From assembly GCA_011503125.2 (NCBI GenBank), contig WWBZ02000013.1, positions 372,001 through 436,000 of the forward strand: DNA of 64,000 nucleotides, written 5' to 3'. The stretch comes from Botryosphaeria dothidea. Taxonomy: Eukaryota > Ascomycota > Dothideomycetes > Botryosphaeriales > Botryosphaeriaceae. The translations under genes and the position numbers were made by a program. The notes beneath the pieces were generated by a model. The model was not told the DNA's origin. It made no database searches and saw only the letters and a program-made list of their open reading frames with translations. Of the stretch, positions 21,406 to 30,191 are shown piece after piece; the first letter of the stretch is position 1, and each line of letters begins with the position of its first letter.

Positions 21406-23285
21406 CTACTCTTGCACAGCGCAATCTCCCTTACAACGTGCCAAATACCCCTCATCATAGCTCTTTGGCGTCTCCTCCACACCACTAATTCCGAGTGCAA
21501 GGATTCTCTCCACCGCTCTCTCCGCCACTGCCACAATTGCCCCTGATGGATTCGACGTCGTCATCCCCAGCATAATTGACGCATCAACCACAAAGAGGTT
21601 CTCCGTGCCGTACACCTTCGTATCAAGGTCCACCACTGAAGTCCCACCCGGTAAGAGTCCGCTATCCGTACCCATCTTCGCCGTGCCCATGTAGTGCAGC
21701 CCACGGCGTCTGTCGCTGGTAAGGGGACACTTTGCCGTCCCTGTATCAGTACAACCCGAAAAAGGACACGAATCAGGGGAGCAAGACCTACGGTATCGAC
21801 ATACTCCTCAACGCTGACCCCCGGCGCCGGCCCCGTGAACGCGATCTCCGGATTCGTGCTCAGCGCCTTCACGACGTTCTTGATCCCCTGCACAATCGCA
21901 TCCCTATCTTCTCTCGTCCGCAAATACGGCAGAGTCGAGATGCGCATGCTCAAATTCGCATCAATCCCCACCTCGCCCACGGACGTTGTCCCGCGCCCCA
22001 GGAACTGCGACACGGTCATCGAATCGGACGTGTTCCCCGCCATCCTCGCCGTGTACTGGAACTGCCTCGGCCCGCCCCCGACGTCCACCACGTCCCACAT
22101 GATCGGCCCTATATTGGGCGCCGACGTCGTAAAGATGCCGGTGCGGTTGGCCAGGTAGGCGGCCGCGTCCGCCGGCACGGGATCGTCCCACCCCTGCACC
22201 TGGAAGTCGTAGTGCGTGATGCTGGGGTGCGTGAGCTGCAGGTCGGTGACGGTGTGGTCGCGCAGCCCCTTGCCCACCGGCAGACGCAGCCAGTCGTGCT
22301 CCGCGACGAAGGTGGCGCCGTCCTCGGCGGAGTGCTGGACGGTGCGGAGGTGCTCGTCCGGGCCGATGCCGCTGCGGAACAGGATCTTGGGCGTGCTCAA
22401 GTAGCCGGCCGACAGGATCACGGAGGCGCCTGCGGGCACGGCGACGGTGCCGCAGCGCCTGCCCGGCCGGGCCGCGGAGACCTCGACGCCGGTGATGGTG
22501 CGGCCGGTGCGGAGGACGCGGCGGACGGCGGTGTTGGTCCAGAGCGTGAAGGTGGGGCGCTGGCTCGCAGAGGCGAGGTAGGTGGCGAAGTGGCCGTTGC
22601 GCTCGCCGTGGCTGTAGTAGAAGTTTGCGTACGAGAACGTCTTCGTCTTTTCGTTGGTCCAGCCGGCGGCGAGCAGCCCGTTGGAGAGCAGGTTGTAGCC
22701 TTCGGGGCGGTAGTGGATGCCGTCGGTGGAGGGGGTGTCGGTCCAGGGCATGCGCGAGAAGCCGCGGTCGACGGCGGCGGCCATGTCTGCCGCTTTCCAG
22801 CCGTCTGGATAGTTAAAGTCCCAGTCGATGTCGGGGGATTTCCACCAGAGGGCGGAGTTGATTGCCATGCCGCCGCCGAGCACGCAGCCTGCGATCTGGC
22901 CCGTCAGGTCAGCGCAGCCGATGTCGGTGGAGTCCTTCCAGATGCGTTGGCAGAGGCCGGGTACGTCGAAGCGCGTGAGGTTGGTGCCGTTGAGCCAGCC
23001 GGGCCGCCAATTGGGGAAAGGCAGGACATCGTTTTGCAGATCTGTTTCAGGGAGCCAGCGTCCGGAAGAGGGCGGTCCTTGCTCGATCAAGAGGACTTTT
23101 TTTCCTGCTTCAGAAAGGCGTTCGGCAACAGGAATGCCGGCGGCGCCTGAGCCGACAACAATGAAGTCGTAGGTGTCTGCAGGTGCGGCATTGCTGTCGT
23201 CACAAGTCACTGTGGCGTTTGCGGCGGTTGCGAGCGCTGAAACACTTTTAGAGATTGCGTAAAGTAGTGGCTGGAAACATGCCAA
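21406..23285 (-). CDS. Secreted GMC oxidoreductase resembling the flavodehydrogenase domain of cellobiose dehydrogenase
   Basis: Two exons (23285-21792 and 21729-21406) give about 605 residues. The dinucleotide fold is FIVVGSGAAGIPVAERLSE. CDH-like blocks follow: GLCQRIWKDSTDIGCAD, GCVLGGGMAINSALWWK, WDFNYPDGWKAADM, STDGIHYRPEGYNLLSNGL, YSHGERNGHFATYL, ILFRSGIGPDEHL, SAPNIGPIMW and SQFLGRGTTSVGEVG. The C-terminal exon has the active-site His in LHYMGTAKMGTD and Asn in TTSNPSG. The N-terminal haem domain of full CDH is absent. The product probably oxidises a sugar or alcohol outside the cell. The 62-nt intron (GTAGGT donor, AAAG acceptor) was chosen because it reproduces the CDH spacing before the active-site His; a 47-nt alternative exists. 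The N-terminus may be disturbed (see findings). Confidence 0.82.
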
Positions 23286-26206
23286 TAAGAGAAATAAGCA
23301 ATGGGCCGGTGCGAAGCTTCATGTCGATAAGCCGGATCATACTCAGAGTCAGAAGGAATGCAAGAGAGTTTGAGCAAATGGCCCTCAGTGGGGATGCAGC
23401 CCATCTTTATCAGAATTTAACTCAACAGTAAAGGCTCCCACATATTGGGTGGCAGGGCGCTGTTTTGCGGATTTTGAAGTCCGTGGTCTCCTACTGGGGT
23501 GTTTTTCATGCATTGTTCCCAACGATGCGCTTGGAATATGCGGGCAGCTTCATCTTAAGCCTCGGAAATAACTTACTGAGCTCACCGGCTAGGCATATTA
23601 CCCCGCCAGTCAATATTCCGTTCAATACCGAAGGCGGAATTACCGCCAATATGCTCTGTAACCCTGACATGGTCTTTAAAGTTTATTTAGTGCCAGCCAC
23701 GCCGGCTACAAGTCTCGTTGAAACCCCAAGCCATACATCCATCCGCGAGCATCCGCAGTAAGTGAAGTCATTTTCTTCATTTTAACGCCTATCAAAGTTC
23801 ACGATGTCAAAAGCCTCCTGAGTCGCGCCCTTTTCTTGTTCCGAAGTGAGGGAGGTTCACAGCCGCAATTTGGACAAAGCCGTAGTAAGTTCCTCGATCA
23901 CGAGTCAGCGTCACCTCCTTCCCCAATTCTCATCCCAATACCATTTCTTCGGATCGTCGGACGATTCTACTGATTTTAATATCCGACCATGAACAGGAGC
24001 GCAACTGAAGGCGACCGAGACTCCGCCTAAAGACAATGTCCCTTGCGCATTCCGAGAAACACGCTGGTGAAGATTGACAACTAAGGTAGAGATATAATAC
24101 CTTCGTTACTCCACTTGTTTTCCGTGGTATCCTTCTGTTTTTTAGTTCGGCATATCCGATCAGGTGATTGAAGTAGATCACAGAAGATAGCTGCTTGCCT
24201 ACATTCGACTGTCGCAACCTTGGACGTGCAATTGTGAAGCCGGTCTCCCGGGAACGGACAAGTACACATGGACGCATGCAAATGGAAGAATCCCGACAAT
24301 AGGTTTGTATCATGGCCAGTTTACCGGCTAATGGATGTGTCTTGGGACGCAACCACTTAGTCACGTGACTCTCGTTTTCCGCGAAGCTTCATGAGCCGAT
24401 TGCTCAACCATCAACGGCTTTGACTAAATATTTTCTACTCGCGACCTCTTAGTTTATGCACCCTTATATCTTCAGTCTCGTATGGATGGTCTCCTTGCTC
24501 CGAAGACAAATCACGCCTTTCAGATGAGAGGACCAGTGTGAAGCCGTTACCGATCACTTCGCAAGCCATGCATGCTACCTCTAGAACAAACTATGTATTG
24601 ACTCTTGAAGCCTCGAGAGTGTTCAATGCTGTTGAGATTGCAGACGATCATTCTACAACCCAGGCCAGCGGTCTGATCGTTGCAAAGCAGTTGGTGGAGA
24701 GGGTGGAAAACTTCTCAGTGGCGTCTGACTCTGCCATAGATCGTCATTTCTCCTTAATGATGATCATTTCATGATGCTCGAGAGTCGGAAATGAAGGGGA
24801 ATGAACCAATTCTCATCTCTGCAAACTCGGCGCGGTCGTTTGGGATCAGATGTTACCACTATTGATACCAGTCTGTTGGATGCTTCTGATTCCGTCGGAT
24901 AGTAGGAAGTAAGTATCTGGATCAGCAGGACGAATTGGGGGAGGATGGGCAGAGAGTTAAGTAGCTGAAGTAAGTAGTCATCATCTGAGAAGAAAGCCAG
25001 AAGCCTAATTGGTAATCGAACTTTATTCTTCTTCACGCATGCAGACCCAGAGATGGCTTGGTCAACCACGAATGCGTCCAAGCTGACGCCGTACATTCTG
25101 GCAAATTTTGTAATGTGCAAGTACCTCGCCAAGGCTGCAAGATTATAACCCGTCCGATCAGTTGTAGAACCGCATGGAAGAAATACACATCTCACGCTAT
25201 AAAACATGTTCCATGCGCAGCAACAGACATGAATTGAACAAATATAGTAGCTGAAGCTTCGTGTGGACATCAAGGAGCCAAGTAAAGGGCTGTATCAGCA
25301 CCTAAGAGAATTCTTCTGCGGCCAAAAAACTCGTCTTGGATGATACAACTCTTATGGCGTGTGGTCCAATGTTTTGGTAAGCCATCCTCGCCAATTGCGA
25401 AACCAGTCCAGTATTGGTATGGCGTAATAGCAAGACCCGACAAGCTTTCGTCCACATGTGATCGGGTCTTTCGAATATCTATGATAGAATATACATCCTT
25501 GCCCTTTTCGCTACAGAAAGTAATCAAAGCGGAGCCGTCTCGTCACATGCGACTGGAGGTATATTCAATGGCTGAGATTGCCGCCCGGTAACTATTTTGC
25601 AAAGGTGGAGAACGATCCTCAGGCTGAAGGGGGAAATAAGCCAAAGCAAAGAAGTGACCGAGGTACATTTAAAGCCAAGCTTGCGTTAGATCCGAGTATG
25701 ATGTTTATCTATCCGCGCGATCGGGCCAGGTACCCTCTGAAACTCTATCTCGACCTAACGCATCTGCCGGAGCTACCCGGAATATAGATATAGTGATCTT
25801 GAAACGCTGAACGTTACCCTACACTTCTCAACCACCATCAAAGGTTTTCGGGCGAGCTTCAAACGTCATTGCGCTTCTTAGCGCCAAGAATGAATCAGGC
25901 CTATCCCTCTACTCTGTTTGTCCTCAGCCCATTGCTCAATCTGGCCGAGCATTGGTGCAACAATGATCAGACCTCAAGTCACCTCCAAGAACAAAACCGA
26001 GGATCGAGGTTTGCAAATACCGAGTGATGTCAGACGAAAAAACCGCTGCCTGATTCGAAAGGTATAAGTAGAAGCAAATGCACTCCTCTCAAACCCCCAC
26101 CTCCCTTCAGCAGCTCAACTCCACAGACGCCTGCACAGAAGAACCTCTCCCAAAAACACCTCCCAAAAACAAAACTACCCATCCCTCGTTACTCCAACCC
26201 TCCAAA
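23286..26206. other. 2.9-kb region without a recognised gene
   Basis: Apart from the GMC promoter at the left and the promoter of the repeat-precursor gene at the right, nothing is recognised. Several frames of 60-170 residues exist but lack known motifs and splice into nothing coherent. Base composition is more AT-rich than in the coding regions. Confidence 0.45.
26063..26070 (+). promoter_or_regulatory. TATA-like box of the repeat-precursor gene
   Basis: TATAAGTA lies about 140 bases upstream of the ATG at 26207, followed by a C-rich, pyrimidine-biased leader. The arrangement is that of a well-expressed fungal gene. Confidence 0.4.
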
Positions 26207-26737
26207 ATGCATTTCACCACCGCCACCCTCCTTCTCCTCGCCTCCACCCTCACCGCCGCCGCCCCCACCCCGCAACTCGACACCTCCCTCAGCGAACTCA
26301 CCAACGCCATCCCCCGGCCGGGCGAAGACCCCGCCAACAGCATCCCCGACCTGACCGCCGCCCTCGGCTCCGCCGTCAACGCCATCCCCGGCGGCTCCAA
26401 CAACAACAACAACAAGAACAAACGCCAGTTCGGCCTCGCGCTGGGCGAGCTCGTCAACGCCATCCCGCGGCCCGGCGAGGATCCGGCGAACAGCATCCCC
26501 GACCTCACCGCCGCGCTGGGGTCGACCGTGAACGCGATTCCGGGAGGGAGTGCCGGTGTGAGTGGTGGGTTTGGGAGGAGGGTTCGGGCGCGGCAACTCG
26601 ATGCCGCGATCGGACAGCTGATGGATGCGGTTCCCCGCCCCGGCGAGGATCCGCAGGGGAGTATTCCGGATTTGACGGCCGCGTTGGGGTCGACTGTGGA
26701 TGCGATTCCGGGGGGTGGACGGAATGGTGGGGCGTGA
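26207..26737 (+). CDS. Secreted repeat precursor with three 41-residue units bounded by Kex2-type sites
   Basis: The 176-residue product has a clear signal peptide (MHFTTATLLLLASTLTA, then AAAP). Three units of exactly 41 residues follow at 23-63, 74-114 and 130-170. Each begins with Gln and contains NAIPRPGEDP (DAVPRPGEDP in unit 3), then SIPDLTAALGS, and closes NAIPGG or DAIPGG. Unit 2 follows Lys-Arg; unit 3 follows RRVRAR. Such basic sites before Gln suit Kex2 cleavage and pyroglutamate formation. Linkers (poly-Asn; Gly/Ser) differ while units are conserved. There is no Cys. I know no named family for it; it fits the loose group of Kex2-processed repeat proteins. The frame continues upstream to 26078, but the ATG at 26207 gives the signal peptide. 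No intron. Its stop is 46 bases from that of the convergent NLR-like frame. Confidence 0.8.
   Translation: MHFTTATLLLLASTLTAAAPTPQLDTSLSELTNAIPRPGEDPANSIPDLTAALGSAVNAIPGGSNNNNNKNKRQFGLALGELVNAIPRPGEDPANSIPDLTAALGSTVNAIPGGSAGVSGGFGRRVRARQLDAAIGQLMDAVPRPGEDPQGSIPDLTAALGSTVDAIPGGGRNGGA
26273..26395 (+). repeat. Precursor unit 1 (41 codons)
   Basis: Starts right after the signal peptide and a short APTP spacer. Third codon positions are mostly C. Confidence 0.85.
26426..26548 (+). repeat. Precursor unit 2 (41 codons)
   Basis: Follows the Lys-Arg site. It is nearly identical in protein to unit 1 beyond position 10, but differs at many synonymous positions. Confidence 0.85.
26594..26716 (+). repeat. 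Precursor unit 3 (41 codons)
   Basis: Follows the RRVRAR site. Codons end more often in G or T than in unit 1, though the protein stays alike (Asn to Asp at two places). Confidence 0.85.
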
Positions 26738-26783
26738 AGGAACGGATATTATCTGAATGCCCGACTCGAGAGACATGTTGGTG

Positions 26784-27386
26784 TCATTGCTGTCCTTGTA
26801 TGATGTGTGTAGTGAACCGTGATGGTAGATAGTTTGTACTTGTCTCTGAGTCTTCAACAATGGCATCTTCATGCGCAGAATCTCCATCGAGCAGTTCGAG
26901 AATCGTCGCTGCATTCTCTGGTTTCAGGTGTTCAACCCAGTCCCGCATGGTTGCTATTCCTCCCTCCTGCACAAGACATGGCGGCAACTCCTCTGGCTTT
27001 AGGCCATGCACACAGTTTTCGTGTCCTGTGGGGTGAAATTTAATGGTTACTCTCAGGTCCCCGGTCATTTCGCCTGTGAGATACCATTCAGGTCGGCTTG
27101 CTCCGTATTTCAGAAACGTTTCAATAGCTAACCCAAACCCACTACTAACCGGCTCACGGCCACCAAGATAAAGAAGTCTCAAAAGATACACCCAGGGCCA
27201 TGACCCACGAGATATTTCAGCATTAGGGCTGACCCTCAGCTTGAACAGGATTTCCAAAATGTCTCTCGGCCGCTCCGGCTTGTTCTCATAATCCATGCCT
27301 TCGACAACGCAACTCAGAAGTTCGCCTCCCTCTCTATTTCCGAGATCCTCTGAAAGAGAAGTCTGATCAAGTTTCCATAGAAGGTA
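26784..27386 (-). pseudogene. Detached C-terminal part of the NLR-like gene, beyond an in-frame TAA
   Basis: The same frame continues for 200 codons after the TAA at 27389-27387 with no other stop. It reads YLLWKLDQTSLSEDL, then LSCVVEGMDYENKPERPRD and LRLLYLGGREPVSSGFGLAI, ending at 26784. The text right after the stop resembles the C-terminal region that follows LLHxAC in related NACHT proteins. Either the gene carries a nonsense mutation (CAA to TAA would explain it) or a 48-nt intron with a weak GTTACC donor removes the stop. Confidence 0.6.
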
Positions 27387-30191
27387 TTAATGGTAACGGG
27401 TTGAGCAAGCCGCGTGCAGTAGAGAAAGACAGGTGGACCGTGAATCAATACCAAGGTGTTTTGAGGGTCTGTAATGGCTCAATCTGTGTTCAAGATAGTC
27501 CGAATCCCTCTCAATTTGCCTATACTGCAGCGCTGAATCGATCTGGTCCAGGCAACCAAAGTAATGCTTTCTGTTGGCGACTGGTGACTCCCGCAGAAGC
27601 CATAGGCAACACTCTAGGTAAATTGATGTATTGTCAATGAATTCATCAATTCCAGAGACAGGTTCGATTTTCCACAAATCGTTCTCGTGAAATGCGACTG
27701 ACTTTATGACCGCCAAAGTGGACTGAATCAGCGCGTCCAATGCGTCCACATCTTTAAGATACATTGCGGAATCACTAATCCAATGATCTTTCAGAAATTC
27801 TGGGATAGATCGGTGAGTGAAACATAATTGGTCTCTGTAGATCAATGTTGCCATCTCATCGTCTAATCTTGTCTCGAGGAGGCCCTTGCAACGCCCGGTC
27901 AACTGAGCCTTGGCATCAGACAAGCGGTCTTCGACTTCCAGGTATTTCATCCTCTTAAAAGCTTGTTTCATTGCGAATCTAGAATCCATAAAGTACTCGC
28001 TGAAAAAAGAAGCTTGAAATAAGGGGATAGATAGGTCCATGCTCCTGTCGCTCATAGTTTTATCCATAAAGTTTGTGATTGAGAGTAGGCAAAAGACCTG
28101 GCTCCTATCGTGTTCCGGAATAGAATCCAGAATATATTGATAGAAGCCCACCAACTCCGTTGGAACTTCTTGGAGCATCCGCGTCAATTCTGGAAAGGAA
28201 TATCGATTCTCCAATCCTTCGCAGAGTAGTTTAAGAGTCAACGCAACCCACAGAAAAACACCGTCAGCGTTCTCAACGATTCCTCTGATAAGCTCAGTGC
28301 AACTTCTAGATTGCGTCCTCTTCAACGATCGGAAGTAGTCTTCTTTGTCCAATGTCGACGAAACAAATTGTTCAATGTCTTTCCTTGTAAGGTCCTGAAG
28401 CTGGATTCGTTGAGTATCAGACAGACGGTCCTGGAAAACAGGTAGTTGTCTACTCGAGACACAGATTTTGATTGCACCTCCTGAGGCTTCGACCCAATCA
28501 TGAAGATTATGGACCAGCATCCCGTAAGTTGCACGCTTTTCCTCAACTTCGGCAAGCCCGTCGATAAAAAAGCAGAAACAGTGGGTTTTGCGGACCTCTC
28601 TCTTATGAACAAATTTGCTGAATGCTTTCAAGGCGTCGTCATCATTGAGTGTGATGCTTGGTCCATGTTCTTGAATGGATTGAGCAGTGACAGTGCTTCT
28701 CCATTGGCTTGGAAAAATGGAGCTGATGATTTCTGGATATTGTTCAAGGACATGAGACAAAAGTGATCTGACTAGCCCGGCCAGACTCTTTTGAAGAGGG
28801 CTTCCAGGTTTCCAGAAGAAAAAGCGGGCAATAATCAATTCTTGCTGGCGCTCTTGAGCCCATCTCTGGAGTATTTTTGTCGTTTTCTCATGATTCCAAA
28901 GATATTTCATCAGGGTAGACTTCCCGGAGCCAGGTTTGCCAGAGATATGATATATGCCGTTTCCGGATGTTAACCAGGATTTGAACGTTGTTCTTGGTCT
29001 TGGGTCAGGCTGATACTGGGTCCCGTATAAATCTCTTTTCCTTTTTCCGTTGCAATCATCTTCAAGTATGCATCCGAAGGTGCCATCTGCTTCTTTCACG
29101 ACATCATGATACCGCATATCCATCCCTTCGAACTTGAGGGCCTTCAATATGAGACGCTGTTTGGCTGCATCCGTCATTTGGTCAGTCAATAGGCTCGTTC
29201 CCATGACTGAAGCCTTAGGGACCACTGACAGAATTTCTTTCGCATAAGCGGCAGCGGTCGACGCGGCGTAGCGTTGCCATCGATCGTTCTTGTGAGAGTC
29301 GGCGTAGTCGCAAATTCCTCGGATGACGAGACAAGGGAAACTGTTCATTAGCCCAGCCGCTTCCATCTCGAAGCAGATACAGTCGTCGCCTAATCCTCGA
29401 ACGATTGAATCCCTTGTAGGACCGGATTTGACGAGGGTGTTCCCAGAGGCAATGATACCGTAGTGGATGCGTGGTGCTGAAGATATTCGGGGATCACGAT
29501 TGATCTCCTTTTGGGTGTCACACCTGTCGCAGTTGGGTCCTCCAGCATGTTTGTAGTTGGCCTGGAAAAGACGGTCATTCTTCTCTCCTTGATACGCGTA
29601 GCCAGGCCTTCCATCCTGAGGTGTGGCCATGTAAGGATTGTCCTCAAGCATTTTCTCCAGGAAATGAGGCACATTGGATGGCCGGCGCTCATGTTGTGCT
29701 ATGAGTTTGGACAAAGCATTCAGGAGCACCTCCGGAGGCTTGTTGAGACTACCCGCCCGCTCGAAGTGCCTTGGACCCTTCGCTTTGCCAAGATCATACT
29801 GGACGACACCGCCGCTTTGGCCGCTGGGCTGGCTGACAACGATGTCTCCAAGCCGAATATCGTAGCCCGCCTCCGGTCTGGCAATGCCAGCTCCAATTCC
29901 CACCATGAGGCCAACTCGGACCCGTGGAAAGGAAGAGAGCAAGGACAACGCGGTGGTCGCAGCGGATGTCGTGCCGTAAACGCCTGCTGGAAGCGATGCC
30001 ATGACCACGTGGTGGTCTCCCACGCGGCCCCATGTGTAGTTGTTGGTGTCTGTGGTTGGCTGTCCGAAATCATGAGGCGTGTCGTGTTCTTCATCGAGCA
30101 TTGCAGTTGCCGCTGCGAGCTCCAGTGGGAGAGCGGTGACCCAACACACGGTGTACTCGTCGCGGCTTTTCGAGACGCTGGCAGAAGCCAT
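27387..30191 (-). CDS. NLR-like protein: PNP_UDP phosphorylase-like N-terminus fused to NACHT NTPase
   Basis: The first 934 codons are one open frame. Residues about 13-320 form a nucleoside-phosphorylase-like domain (VCWVTALPLELAAATAML, VGLMVGIGAGIARP, IRLGDIVVSQP, IIASGNTLVKSG and the FEMEAAGLM signature). A linker (QRLILKALKFEGMDMRYHDV) leads to the NACHT NTPase with P-loop GKPGSGKST at 418-426 and a FCFFIDGLAE Walker B segment; the surrounding blocks match the nephrocystin-3-like fungal form. Helical regions follow to LLHAAC. Fungal NLR-like proteins of this architecture are thought to act in non-self recognition, with the N-terminal domain as effector. The frame ends at TAA 27387-27389, about 200 codons before the likely ancestral end. 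No leucine-rich, WD40 or ankyrin repeats are seen. Confidence 0.85.
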   Translation of the reverse strand: MASASVSKSRDEYTVCWVTALPLELAAATAMLDEEHDTPHDFGQPTTDTNNYTWGRVGDHHVVMASLPAGVYGTTSAATTALSLLSSFPRVRVGLMVGIGAGIARPEAGYDIRLGDIVVSQPSGQSGGVVQYDLGKAKGPRHFERAGSLNKPPEVLLNALSKLIAQHERRPSNVPHFLEKMLEDNPYMATPQDGRPGYAYQGEKNDRLFQANYKHAGGPNCDRCDTQKEINRDPRISSAPRIHYGIIASGNTLVKSGPTRDSIVRGLGDDCICFEMEAAGLMNSFPCLVIRGICDYADSHKNDRWQRYAASTAAAYAKEILSVVPKASVMGTSLLTDQMTDAAKQRLILKALKFEGMDMRYHDVVKEADGTFGCILEDDCNGKRKRDLYGTQYQPDPRPRTTFKSWLTSGNGIYHISGKPGSGKSTLMKYLWNHEKTTKILQRWAQERQQELIIARFFFWKPGSPLQKSLAGLVRSLLSHVLEQYPEIISSIFPSQWRSTVTAQSIQEHGPSITLNDDDALKAFSKFVHKREVRKTHCFCFFIDGLAEVEEKRATYGMLVHNLHDWVEASGGAIKICVSSRQLPVFQDRLSDTQRIQLQDLTRKDIEQFVSSTLDKEDYFRSLKRTQSRSCTELIRGIVENADGVFLWVALTLKLLCEGLENRYSFPELTRMLQEVPTELVGFYQYILDSIPEHDRSQVFCLLSITNFMDKTMSDRSMDLSIPLFQASFFSEYFMDSRFAMKQAFKRMKYLEVEDRLSDAKAQLTGRCKGLLETRLDDEMATLIYRDQLCFTHRSIPEFLKDHWISDSAMYLKDVDALDALIQSTLAVIKSVAFHENDLWKIEPVSGIDEFIDNTSIYLECCLWLLRESPVANRKHYFGCLDQIDSALQYRQIERDSDYLEHRLSHYRPSKHLGIDSRSTCLSLLHAACSTRYH

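Noticed and set aside
21732..23150. 472-codon plus-strand frame opposite the GMC gene
   Set aside because: Arg/Ala/Gly-rich shadow frame; the reverse strand carries the full GMC signature set.
24764..25527. Two neighbouring reverse-strand frames (169 and 85 codons)
   Set aside because: Considered as exons of one gene, but no family motif, no good splice signals and AT-rich codons.
26207..26737. Classical dikaritin (ustiloxin-type) precursor
   Set aside because: Units are 41 residues with no conserved Tyr core and no UstYa-like gene is visible nearby; only the Kex2-repeat layout is shared.
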